From an uncultured bacterium (GTDB lineage: Bacteria > Patescibacteriota > Gracilibacteria > Absconditabacterales > Absconditicoccaceae), in contig CAMJSB010000003.1 in the NCBI GenBank assembly GCA_946408385.1, positions 62,001 through 126,000 of the forward strand: DNA of 64,000 nucleotides, written 5' to 3'. Of this stretch, positions 10,504 through 21,751 are shown in pieces. The number at the start of each line of letters is the position of its first letter. The stretch's first letter is position 1. The translations under genes were made by a program, and so were the position numbers. Under the pieces are notes generated by a model. The model had not been told where the DNA came from. It ran no database searches and saw nothing but the letters and a program-made list of their open reading frames with translations.

Positions 10504-10556
10504 TTTTATTACGATGATTGCGTTATGATTTTTTTACCCCTTTATACAAAATTAAC

Positions 10557-11630
10557 ATGACAACGAAAGATTCAGCTGAACTCAAAAATGCCCTAGCAAG
10601 CATTGAAAAACAATTCGGAAAATGAGCCGTAATCAAAATGTGAGACCATTCTACATTCGGATTAGTAAACACTTTCCACAGTGGATCATATATCTTAGAT
10701 TTAATATTATGATGAGGTTATCCAGAAGGACGTGTAGTAGAAATCTACTGACCAGAATCTAGCTGAAAAACTACCATCGCATTACATGCCATTGCAGAAA
10801 TCCAAAAACGTGGAGAAGTGGCAGCTTTCATAGACGCAGAACACGCTCTCGATCCTCATTATGCCAAAAAGCTCTGAGTAAATATCGATGATTTACTTCT
10901 AGCTCAACCAGATTATGGAGAACAAGCCCTACAAATTGCAGAAGAACTTGCAAAATCTGGATCAGTTAAGTTGATTGTTGTAGATTCTGTAGCTGCTTTA
11001 GTTCCAAAAGCTGAAGTAGAATGAGATATGTGAGATACATACATGGGATTACAAGCTAGAATGATGTCTCAATGACTTAGAAAGCTAACTTCAGTTCTTG
11101 CTAAAACTGGAACTACTTGTATCTTCATTAATCAAATCAGAATGAAAATTGGTGTAATGTTTGGAAATCCTGAAACTACTACATGATGAAATGCCCTCAA
11201 ATTCTTCGCATCTCAGAGAATCGAAATCAGAAAATGAGACAAAATCACAGAAGATAAAGAACAAATCTGATATTATGCAAAGGTTAAGATTGCAAAAAAT
11301 AAAATTGCTGCTCCGTTCAAAACTGCAGAACTTCCAGTAAAGTGGAATATGTGATACGACAAAATTAGTGATATAATCGAAGCATCAGTTTTATTGAAAT
11401 TAATTACAAAAAGCTGAGCATTCTACACATTATGAAGTCAAAAATTTCAATGAAAAGAGAAATTATCACAGCACTTAGCGTGAGATTCTAAGTCTTTGGC
11501 AGAATTACAGAAAAAGATTGAAAATTCTATCAAAGATATGAGGATGTGAAAGCAAGTTCTCGATGATGAAACTTTTGAACATTTGGATGAAGTGATTGAA
11601 GATATCGCTGGAGTAGAAGAAAATGAATAA
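10557..11630 (+). CDS. recA: Recombinase RecA
   Basis: RecA forms ATP-dependent filaments on ssDNA for homologous recombination and triggers cleavage of S24 repressors. The 357-residue product is near family length. It has Walker A GPESSGKTT (residues 65-73), [19 protein letters not shown], Walker [16 protein letters not shown], loop L1 around [18 protein letters not shown] and loop L2 at [27 protein letters not shown]. About half of its glycines are TGA, several at invariant positions. It is followed at 11637 by an independent promoter. Confidence 0.98.
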
Positions 11631-11636
11631 AAAGGG

Positions 11637-11666
11637 TTGACATTTAGCAGAAAAAAACTATATAAT
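11637..11666 (+). promoter_or_regulatory. Consensus sigma-70-type promoter for a small transcript
   Basis: TTGACA, an 18-bp spacer and TATAAT starting 7 bp after the recA stop. The next 100 bp contain no good ORF but end in a strong terminator. Confidence 0.75.
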
Positions 11667-11672
11667 TTAATT

Positions 11673-11767
11673 GTTGTTTAATAACTTTTTTCGTCAAGAA
11701 AAGCAACTACGTTTTTCATCAGTTTGTTTTTGGGCCCCTGTTGTGATAACATGGGCCTTTTTTTCAT
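11673..11767 (+). ncRNA. Candidate small RNA downstream of recA
   Basis: A roughly 95-nt transcript is predicted from a consensus promoter and a strong intrinsic terminator at 11732-11767. I recognise no known RNA family in it: there is no SRP tetraloop region, 6S bubble or tmRNA ends. Alternatively it is an attenuated leader for the secreted-protein gene at 11837, which also has a weaker TTGACT/-10 candidate of its own at about 11768-11795. Confidence 0.55.
11732..11767 (+). terminator. Strong rho-independent terminator
   Basis: A stem of GGCCC-TGTT with AACA-GGGCC and one mismatched pair, closed by a short loop and followed by seven T. Confidence 0.85.
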
Positions 11768-11836
11768 TGACTTCTTAATAAAAAAATATAATAATCTATA
11801 CAGACACAAATTTTATCTTACTAATCATCCATCTCA

Positions 11837-13765
11837 ATGACTAAACAAATCGATTCTCTAAATTCTAGCGAATCAGGAGATCTTTCAAGTAAACTTACAA
11901 AACAAAAAAACAATTGGAAAGATAAAATTAAAAATATTATCACTTCATGAATCGCTGCTGGTTCTATGTGATGAATTGCTCCCGCTCCTGCTCATACAGC
12001 ACCAGTAAGCAATAAAAACACTATTACATGTATAGAACCTTCATCTACTGATATAAAAACAATCTGACCACGAACTACAGCAAAATTATTTGCAACATTT
12101 AAAGAATGAAGTAATAAAATTCCAAAAATAGATACTCCCACGAATAACAACACTGAAGCAACATTAGATGTAAATCAGTATGAAACAGACATCACAAAAT
12201 GAGAGGACTGAACCACAGCTGAGACAGAAGCGAATAATTCAACTATTAACTCACTAGAATATAAGGCACTAGAGATAGAAAATATCAATCCTGAAGACTT
12301 AATGCCAAAAGTAGAAGTATGAGATAAGGATGTTTACAAACACATAGAACATCTCAGAATACCAGAATCTACTGTAATCACTGATATGATGTGGAAGTAT
12401 GGTGCAGGTAATTATTCTCCCGAAGAATATCAGCAGCTGATGATGAGACTAAATACTGGTATGCTATGAGAAAATCCAGTAGATTATGATAACTATGAAG
12501 CTGTGTGATGAATGCCGTGGGATGAACCATCAAATCATGCACATGCAGAGCGGTTTACTTTGAATACATTGATTAAACATGCAAATTTTAAAGTAATTAA
12601 TAATAGAGATATTCGAAATGATTTATATACTTTATGTTGCTGAGATTCGAATAAAATAAATATAATGTGACTTTCTACATGAGCGGATGCTAATAAAGAT
12701 TGATATGATTCACGAAATAATGAAAGAAATAAGCAATATGATAAAGAAAAAAATCGACTTGTCTTTTGTGCGTGATGAAATATTAGAACGGAAGGTGGTA
12801 ATCTACATAATAAAGTATATCAAGAAGATATACCTCTACCTGATCAGCATTCAGTTTATGGTCCGCGATCTCGTGCACATAGTAAGAATGACAATACACT
12901 TGATAGACATTTGCTTATAACATTTGGAACTAATAAGGATGGAGATATAGATCAAACAAATGAAAATGGAGAATCTAGTAAATTTCCTGTATGATTTCAT
13001 GATAAAGTGTTATTTTCGTGACATACTTTTCCTTACCGTAAAAACTTCAACGATAAGATAAGGGCTCCTTTTTGAAAATATGCGACATCTTTCACAAATT
13101 ATCTGAATGTAGCCATAGCTGATCTATGTTTCCAGATGAAGGCAGATGTGTCTGATGTAGATGAGTTACTTGAAATGATAAGATCTACGGCACTTACAGA
13201 CTATATCAGATTTGATCTAAATGGAGATGGAGATACAGACGATACTTATCAAGGTCAACCTGAAACTCAACCTCTTCAACTAATGAATCCAGCATGATTC
13301 TTTAAAGAATATCTGATGCCTACATCTTTGCCTACAAACCTTAAATCTAATGAAACTACTCCACTTGAGAAGTGATACTATCATGGTGTAGTCTACCAAA
13401 TTCCTGGTGCTGAGGTGAACATCAATGGTCAATGGGTTCCTTTTACTGACGACAATAAGGAACTCATCTTCTCTCAAAATCCTATGAACCTCGAATGGAG
13501 ACTTAATGGAGAAACTCTCAATAATTATAACTACAAACCTGGAGATACTATCAGCGGTCAAATTATCGCTGTAGATGATCAGTGGAACGGACTCAATATT
13601 GCAAAAGATTTCTCTATCAATATGGAAGATGCATCAGGCATTGATTCTGTCACAATGAGCCATGTTCCTAATACATGGTACACCATCGACGGTATCCGCT
13701 TAAATGAAAAGCCTACTAAACCAGGTATATACATTGTGAATGGTCAGAAAGTAATCGTAAAGTAG
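11837..13765 (+). CDS. Large secreted subtilase-like protein with Bacteroidota-style C-terminus
   Basis: A 642-residue protein. Residues 35-62 (KNIITSGIAAGSMGGIAPAP) form a signal-like hydrophobic stretch after a basic N-terminus. Three blocks resemble an S8 subtilase. They are NHAHAERF near residue 236 (His-like), RLVFCAGNIRTEGG near 310 (the Asn region), and YATSFTNYLNVAIADLCFQM followed by EMIRSTAL near 415-450 (the Ser region). The catalytic Asp was not located, so peptidase activity is uncertain. DLNGDGDTDD near 460 is a calcium-loop-like motif. The last 117 codons contain nine glycines, all GGN and none TGA, and end with TIDGIRLN...PGIYIVNGQKVIVK. That is a tail I know from Prevotella and other Bacteroidota secreted proteins. 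Confidence 0.72.
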
Positions 13766-13844
13766 ATGGTATAATATAATGAAATGGAATAGACTAAATA
13801 TAAATAAAGAATTTTCTATATCTCTACAGTAAATAATCCTCAAT

Positions 13845-13879
13845 ATAAAAAGTAGAATGAACAATCACTCTACTTTTTG
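13845..13879. terminator. Bidirectional terminator between convergent genes
   Basis: An AAAAAGTAGA / TCTACTTTTT stem with a 12-nt loop. It lies between the plus-strand subtilase-like gene and the minus-strand cysteine-rich gene, with T-runs in both directions. Confidence 0.75.
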
Positions 13880-13890
13880 TGTTAAATTAA

Positions 13891-16800
13891 TTAAGGACCA
13901 TCTATACCGGCAATTACGAGTCATATATCTGAATCTCAATCTGGTATCACCAAATAATTTAAGTCACTTTCTGTCCAACCTGCAGGTAAAGTTAAAGTCT
14001 TCCATCCACAAAATTCAAGAGGATTAGTAAATGATTCAACTATATCGGGCCTTGTTAAGTTTGTTCCAATTGTTTTTTCTATATTATGTGGAAAATTCGC
14101 AGCTCATCGTGGTTTTTCTTTTCATTCTGGAAATGCACAATGTCCTTCTTTATTAAAGAAATATTGTATACCTGATACTTTACCGCTGTTCAACCCAAAA
14201 AATCGAATATTATCCATTATAAAACTACCGTTATTATTACTTGGATTGGAAATTTGGACAAAATTAGGATATTTGGAGCAGCCTGTAGATATTCATTCTG
14301 AGATGCATTTATAAGTCCGGTGTGGATAATACCTTCATCCTTCCTGTTCCCATTCCAATTTAACATCTTGCGCATCTCATACATCACAGAATTTTTGCTC
14401 ACTTCTAATGTTTGATTTATTATCTACATTACATCTAGGTTTTTTTATACATTTTGTATGATTACTATTAATATCATATCAATCAGCACATGTCCATGAA
14501 CAAGATTTATCTTCTTGTCTATTATAATCTTCAAGTGAACCTGCGTAATACCACTCAGTAAATTCGGCAGAAGGTGTTGCATTATACACGTATTTATCCT
14601 TGGTAGGTGCAACATAAGCTTCTGCTGGTAATTCATCTCATCCAGAACACTCTAATTCTTCCGTTACACAAGTTCCATTGTGCAAATCAAATACTTTTCC
14701 TTCATCACATGTAATTTTACATCAATAAGCTGTACTATCTTTTCATTCACAATCCCAATGTACTCATATTGTTTTACCTGCTGAATTTGTATTTACTCAT
14801 GTATTTATAGCTCTATCATTATTACCCATACATCATCGCATTTCACTCTCGTCACATTGTCCATATTCGATTTTTCTACATCAATTTCATGCATCATTTA
14901 GTATATATGTTTCAGCACATTTCCATTGACATGCTCATAGACTAGTGTTATATTGCCAATTCCTATTATTATCAGTTCATACGTATGTAGATTTTCATGT
15001 TAAAACTCCATTCATTGAGATTGGTAGTCAGTCTCCACATTCTTTTTCTACACATTTATTTAGTCGATTACCATTCGCATCTTTAGCTCTTGTGTATCAA
15101 TCCTTACATGTCCATTCACAAGGTGATAATGCTTGTGTCGCTCCAGTAATATATTTCCATGACTTATTTTCATTACCAAATGGACGATTACCTCACATTC
15201 TTACGTTATCTTCAGGCTTATCTCCAGGTTTATTTCCTGTACATGTATTGCTCGTACAACTATCTCAGCTCTTATGATATCATCCGTCACATTCTCGATC
15301 ACAAGCATTGCTTGGATATTTTTCTGTTCCCCATCCATTAGTAGTAGTAGCATTCCATGCTCAGTTCCACCATTTTAGATATTTTCATGCCTCTAGATAT
15401 ATTCCACCAAAAATATTAAATCCAGGATAATCTGTCACCGTACCTCATTGCCATACCCAATGTGAATTATTTGGCTTACCTGTTGGACAAGGAGTTCCTA
15501 ATCGATTTTTCTCGCAATGCTTTTTATCTTCTGTATGGAATCATGTCTTACATCAAATTAGCTTATATCTAGTATTATTCCATACACAAGCAAACTTTCC
15601 ATTAGGATTATAAGAATCACAAGACTCATAAATTGAATTTCAGCTCCATACTAAATAATCAGCATGTGATACATTATACTGATCACCACATGTTTTAGGA
15701 TGCAGTGTACAATTATTATATGGATAATCTGTAACTTTATTTCCATTTGTGGTAGATACCCAGTCTCCGTCATTACACCTTAATCCAATAGCCTGACAAG
15801 TTCATGTACATGTAGCTGATGCAGCTTTGTATCAAGTAATTATAGTTTGGTGTGCATATGCTGAAGAAGTATTATTGGAATTAGCTCATCAAATTTTACT
15901 ATTACAATTATTTGTGAACCAATTCGTATCAGCTATGTCAACTCTTCAATCAATGTTCAAATCACATATGGCTTCATTCTTACCATCACACCGTATTCTG
16001 TCCGATATATTAATCTGTCAATCTCCATTTACATCACACTTATCTCATGTTAAATAACAGTTTTTCATACATCTAACGATTCAGTCATTACCAGTAAATG
16101 GAGAATATCCATTCTGACATTTAATAAATTTATAATGATATTGTCCTTTAGCACAAGATTCTCAATTTGCACTAAAATCTATACATCATGAGTATATTCA
16201 CCTTATTCATTGCAGTGATCATCTATCTGCCACAGCTCGATTACTATCTTTTGGCTGATCCATCTTTTCATCTTGTATTTTCTGTTGAGTTAGATTATAA
16301 ATGGATGTATCACAACTATAGCTATAAAGATTACAACTTGAATACTTATAAGTTGCAGCCAATCCGCTTGTATTTGCTATAGGTTTTCAATTACTATTCA
16401 TTAGTTCCAATACTCAGTTGTTACATATCAATCTTTTTTGGTGATCATAATTTCCACAAGTTTCTGGACTATAACCATTTGTTGCTCTATTTTTATAAGT
16501 TACACCATTTATTATTTTATTTCATATACTACGTCAACTTGGAGATAAAGCTGGAGTCCCTTTATTATTTAGCTCCGTACTAAAAGGGAATAAATAAATA
16601 TCATTCGAACAACTTACATTTCCAGTATTGTATGCAAATACTCGTTGATTATGCTTTATTTCTATTTTATTTCCATTCGCATCTGTCCACGGAAGTTCAC
16701 AATCCTTATAACACTTTCGTCATGATGCTGCATCTCCTGTCAAATGGAATCATTGATCACATTTATATACACATAAATTTTCCTGTTCAGATGGACAAGG

Positions 16801-18015
16801 ACCATCAGAATCTAATAAATTAGTTTCAAATATTACATTTCTGTATTGTGATATATATCCGGAAACGCTTGGACATAAGTGCGCATTTCCTGTATCTACA
16901 TTCCCTTCAGTACATTGTGCTTTATAATTATTTGCTTGTACAGTAGTTTCTGGAATATTATCACCTGCAATACATTTATTACTTTCACTACAAATTTCTA
17001 CACATCCACTTCATCGATCTAATAGCTCCCATTTATTTCCATTTTCTTTTCATTTTTGAGTACATCACACTAAACAACCGCTATAGGATCATACTACTCA
17101 AAGATTATCTACATCACAATCCTCATTTATATTAATAGTCCCGATACTAACTGCATTTTCTGTTGCCATTCATCATGCTGTTCATGTTCAATTAATTCAT
17201 ACTCATTGCTCTATATTTAGGTAGAATGTGTTGTCTGATTTTGGCTCAAAACTACCACTAGTAGAATATACAAAAACATTGTCTACTCCACTTATTGTTA
17301 CTTTCTTTCATCATACTATCACATTTTTTATATTATCATTAACTTTATTATTTTCTCATCATAAAATAAATGTATTTGAAACATTATTTCCAATTTCATT
17401 ATTTTTTCATCAAATCAAAGCTACCCCATCATTATCATCTCCCACTTTATTGTTTTCTCATCAAAGTGATATGACAGGAGTTCCATGATTTATTCAACCA
17501 CTAAAATTATTATCTTTTCATCAAAGAATTGTAGCATTATCGTTTCATGAAGATATTTTATTATTTTCTCATGCAATCAGAGTTATATTATTTGAATTTA
17601 CTTCATTTCCAGATCATCACAAAATATGACTATACAATCCTGTTCATACCTTGTTTACATTACGATCAATATCTTTTCCATCTGGTGTAGCTGGATTTAC
17701 GATAACTTGACCTGATGTAATATAAAAGTTTGAATTTTTTATATACATACTATTCACAGTCCTATCAAGTTTCTCTGGATCCACAAAATTCATCTTGTAA
17801 ACCACCTCAGAGTTATCATCTAATCATGTATAAGAACAAATATCTCCTTGGCATCCATTATTGTTATCTGCTGTAGCTCATACTGATGTAGTAATCAATA
17901 AAGCTGATCCTATACATAGAGTTACTGATAAAATAAGTAATAGATTCATTATGAAAACTTCTTTCTTATCTTTTTTTAGAGAAAGTAAGCTTTTTACCTT
18001 TCGTTTTTGTTTCAT
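13891..18015 (-). CDS. Giant cysteine-rich surface protein with beta-roll head
   Basis: A single frame of 1374 codons without TAA or TAG. The N-terminus is basic and followed by a signal peptide (LLLILSVTLCIGSALLITTS). ATG 18015 gives a long n-region; an in-frame ATG at 17949 would give a more typical one. Residues about 110-250 contain short repeats of the type GGENNKVGD / LIGGKNNEIGN, like the left-handed beta-roll heads of YadA-type adhesins. From about residue 290 to 1200 come many cysteine-rich units around C-x-W-x-C-x-x-G-(Y/F) with NG and WG motifs. The C-terminus lacks an obvious membrane anchor or sorting signal. I infer a secreted or cell-surface adhesin or shell protein. Nothing in the sequence identifies its partner. 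Confidence 0.85.
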
Positions 18016-18109
18016 CTGATCATAAAGTATAATAAAATCGGATACTCAATTATACTCTAAAGATCAAAATTTGTCAAATTTTTAAGGACTTTTTTTATGC
18101 TCAATTTTC

Positions 18110-18186
18110 GTCATTCTGAGCATAACGAAGAATCATTTGCATCTTGTATTTGCACATAAGATTTCTCTACAATGTCTCGAGATGAC
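18110..18186. repeat. Palindromic repeat between elp3 end and the cysteine-rich gene
   Basis: GTCATTCTGAGCATAACG...GAGATGAC, an intergenic family member that ends 4 bp before the elp3 stop codon. Confidence 0.8.
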
Positions 18187-18189
18187 ATA

Positions 18190-20163
18190 TTAAATATTTT
18201 TGGACATATAGGTTCATTTGAGTTCAAATCACAAACTCTTATAATACTCTCTCACTCATACTCCAGAAATTACTGAAAGCTGGTTATATCCAACTTTCCT
18301 TGAAAGTTTTTCTGCAAATGAGAGCAAACTCTTTCATAGTCATGTATGCTGAGTTCAGTGACCAGATTTATCTCAAATTTTTTGGAGCTCTCCATACACA
18401 TGAAGTTCCCTTATTATTGCTGTTCATTTTTCTAATCATTCAATTCAAGCTACGCTATCTTCATTTGGTAATAATAAACGAGTGAATCCATAGAGATATC
18501 ATAATTCATCTTCAAAAGATATGAAACATTCCTGCCCTGCTGATGATTTATATCGACGAAGAACAAGATTCAATAAATCTGATTTCTTTTTTTCTGTTCT
18601 ATTTCTCACTTCTCTAGATCTAGTATCCAAACACACAAAATTACGAAAAGACTTTAAGTCTGGCTGTGTTCAAATTATTTCTATTAAATTGTCATTCTGA
18701 GACTCCGGCGAAGAATCTTGTGTATTTTGTATGTATAACCTAAGATTCTTCACTTCATTTCATCCCATTCAAAATGACATGCCTGAAAAATATTCATCCT
18801 CACTCTTATACAATTTATAATCTCCATATAAACGACTATAAAATTTTTCTACATCAATACGACCCTTTCAATGAAAGCTATCTTTCATCTCTTTGAGTAA
18901 CCATTCATGTGCCATCTGAGAAAGATTAGTAATATTCGATCATGCAACGATTTCTGTCGCAGGAATATCACGAATCAATCTCTTTATTCTAGTATATGGT
19001 GGAATTATATTCAAAAATGTTTCACGAATCTCGGATAAAATTTGCTCCGTAGTTATCGGAGTATATTTTCATTCTTTATATAAATTGTACAACTCTGTAT
19101 TTGGAATAACCGATGTAGGATAAAATTTTATTTCATCAGGTTGAAAAGCCATATCTCAATAAATATCCTTGAAACTTTGAATATCTTTTTCAAAATCTGA
19201 ACCGTAAAGTCATGGCATCAAATGAATTGAAATCTTCAATCAATATTGACGCATAATATGAATTGCATCCTTAATCTTTTGTACATCATGTCATCTTTTA
19301 TTCAGTTTCAAAACCTCATCATTTGTAGATTGAATTCACATTTCAACTCTAGTCACTCCAAGTTCACGCCAAAATTTACAATTTGTATGATTCACTAAAT
19401 CTGGACGAGTTTCTATTGTCAGTCAGATTATTCTATTTTTAGCTGTTTCATTACGTTTTATCGCTTCTTCAAGAGAAGAAGAATATTTAACTTCATCCAA
19501 ATTTTCTATTTCAAAATGGTATTTTGAAGTCTGTCATTCTGAGGCATTAGCCGAAGACTCTTGAATATCTCACATAAGATGCTTCACTTTCGTTCAGGAT
19601 GACACACTACCACCTTGTTGAATTTTTAACTCTGAAAAAGTGTTACATGCATCATACAACTGTTTCACAAAATCTATCTTATAATCTCTAGGATAAGCAT
19701 CCCATGATCATCAAAGAATTATCATCTCAATTTTATCAGTTTGATGTCCTGTGGAAGTCAATGATTGTAAACGATTATAAGTCTGTTTCATCGGATCAAA
19801 TTGATTGAGCCACGCACGCATAGCTCCAGGTTCAGATTTTATATAGCTCTTTGGCATTCATGGGTCATTAGGACAGAATATACATTGTCCAGGACATGGC
19901 CACGGTTTAGTTAGAACTTGAACAGGTACAATTCATGATAATGAACGAATCGCTCTCTTGCGCAACATCATTTCAAAAGTCTGATTTTTCTCTAATTTTC
20001 ACTCTTTCACTGCAGCGAAATATGATTGAAGAATTTGTGATTTGGATGGTAAATCTTTCATTTTTCTCTCTTTTGCAAAAGCACGCTGCATATCCTTGAT
20101 TTCATCTGCAGTTATATCAGGGATTTTATCATATATCGCTTTTACCAGTGGAAAGAAATCCAT
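18190..20163 (-). CDS. elp3: Elp3-family tRNA U34 acetyltransferase/radical SAM enzyme, with two repeat insertions
   Basis: Elp3 combines a radical-SAM domain and a GNAT acetyltransferase domain to make carboxymethyl-type modifications at tRNA wobble uridine. The 657-residue product has the iron-sulfur cluster motif CPGQCIFC (Cys 90, 94, 97), NDPGMPKSY, and TIETRPDL. The C-terminal GNAT part contains GVGVREYYKSLGFELKGTYM. Single-protein Elp3 homologues are known in bacteria and archaea. Two palindromic repeats (18691-18778 and 19533-19603) interrupt the coding sequence in frame, adding about 30 and 24 residues (near positions 462-491 and 188-210). Both lie at probable surface loops, judging by the hydrophilic peptide they encode. 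Confidence 0.93.
18691..18778. repeat. Palindromic repeat inside elp3 (copy 1)
   Basis: GTCATTCTGAGACTCCGGCG...TTCAAAATGAC. Read on the elp3 strand it is in frame, has no stop, and encodes a segment containing QDSSPESQND. TGA and GGA supply its glycines. Confidence 0.9.
19533..19603. repeat. Palindromic repeat inside elp3 (copy 2)
   Basis: GTCATTCTGAGGCATTAGCCG...CGTTCAGGATGAC, in frame in elp3. It encodes a peptide from SSGTKVKHLMGD to QESSANASEGQ, with three glycines from TGA. Confidence 0.92.
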
Positions 20164-20231
20164 CAACCCAAAAAAATATAAACATAATTTATAATAACGA
20201 TTCTCTACTAAGTTTCAATTTAAACGTTAAA

Positions 20232-20505
20232 TCATCATTCTGAGCATAGCAAAGAATTTTGTACAAATCGTCATTCTAAGTACCGCTTAGCGGCATAAAC
20301 CGTAGCGAAGAATCCATTGGTGCTTGTCCGTCATTCTGAGGAGGAATATATGACGATGAAGAATTTTAAGTGCTTAGTTTATTTTTTACCTAGAATCCTT
20401 CAAGCTACGCTTTCAGGATGACAAAATGGATTCTTCAGCTTTTCACCACGCTAGTTTACACCGTTGAGCGTGAGTGGCAAGCTTCGTTTGCCTCTAAATG
20501 ACATC
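20232..20505. repeat. Cluster of several palindromic repeats between elp3 and mraY
   Basis: At least three family members stand side by side or nested (starts near 20232, 20266 and 20331). GAAGAATC and AGAATCC half-sites alternate up to 20505. The whole 20164-20601 gap is this cluster plus an AT-rich tail; no gene is visible. Confidence 0.75.
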
Positions 20506-20601
20506 ATAACACAAACACACTTACCTCAAATTTGTCTTGCTTTTTAAGTCGAGAAAAACACTATTAGTTCTGTAAAAAATTTTACTAGAATAATATTGAA
20601 T

Positions 20602-21651
20602 ATGTTAAATAATTTAGTTCTAATTCTGAGTTTCACACTTGCAACTTTCGTTGGTGCAATGATACTCTACCCATTATATATAAAATTATTAAGAAAATTA
20701 AAAGCTGGGAAAACTATTCGTAGTAATACAGCTACATGAGAAAAATCTGAAATATTCGCAAAATTGCATGAACATAAAGCATGAACTCCGACCATGTGAT
20801 GATGACTTTTCTTAGTAATGATGATTGTGATGGTCTTGATTTCATGGGTATCTCACAAATTATGATGGACCAATTATTACCTTTGGAATAGGCAAGAAAC
20901 ATATATTATTTTGTTCTGATTTTTCAGTATGTGATTAATCTGACTTGTGGATGATATACTAAATATCCTCAATGTATGAAAAGTAAAATGACTAAATATG
21001 AGGGCTAAAATGTTTGGATTAATTCTTTTCTCTGGATGGATTTCTTACTGGTTTTATCATGTATTATGAATTGATTATATTAATTTAGCTCCGGTATTTG
21101 GAGTTATTCACTTATGACGATGATTCCCAATTCTCACATTTATTGCTACAATATTCATAGTAAATGCTGTAAATATTACTGATTGACTAGATTGATTAGC
21201 TTGATGATTAAATGTTTTTGTGCTTTTAACATTTGCGGTTGCTCTATTCATTTCTCAGAGATATTTAGCAACTACCGTATTATGAATTTGTATAGCCACT
21301 CTTGTTGCTTTTATGTTTTTCAATATAAATCCTGCAAAAATTTTTATGTGAGATAGTGGAGCATTTGCCCTATGATGATTGATTGCTGCTACCGCATACT
21401 TATTAAATATGAAAATCTGAATATTTATTCCTGCATGTATTGTATTCATAATATTCATAATAGATTTATGCACAAGCGGATTACAAATGTTTCGGAAAAA
21501 AGTATTTCACCATAAATTATTTCCGATTGCCCCATTCCATCATTATCTAGAATACAGATGAATAAAAGAATATACAATTGTAATGTATATGCGATTAATT
21601 CAAACTATATTAACAGTTACTGCAATCATTATAGTCTTAATACAATTATAA
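20602..21651 (+). CDS. mraY: Phospho-N-acetylmuramoyl-pentapeptide transferase MraY
   Basis: MraY transfers phospho-MurNAc-pentapeptide to undecaprenyl phosphate, making lipid I at the membrane. The 349-residue product has about ten hydrophobic segments. Signature blocks are HKAGTPTMGGGLF (residues 56-68), GLVDDILNIL (near 115), NAVNITDGLDGLAGG (near 190), MGDSGAFALGG (near 250) and a C-terminal PFHHYLEYRG-like histidine motif. TGA encodes many of the invariant glycines. It stands apart from other mur genes; downstream is a polysaccharide-ligase-like gene. Confidence 0.95.
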
Positions 21652-21751
21652 CTTGAAAATAAGATACCCAAAATAAACACTGTAAAAAAGAAAAGACAAA
21701 ACAAAAAATACAAAATAATCTGACTTTTATCTATGTCTTTTCTACTAAACT

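Noticed and set aside
14217-14636. Two minus-strand ORFs of about 60 codons near 14.3 and 14.5 kb, considered as small genes
   Set aside because: The first is an internal segment of the cysteine-rich gene cut at TGA codons; the second is in another frame and unsupported.
14945-17488. Plus-strand ORFs of 60-110 codons antisense to the cysteine-rich gene
   Set aside because: They lie wholly inside the unbroken 1374-codon minus frame, have no recognisable domains, and are explained by the tandem Cys-rich units.
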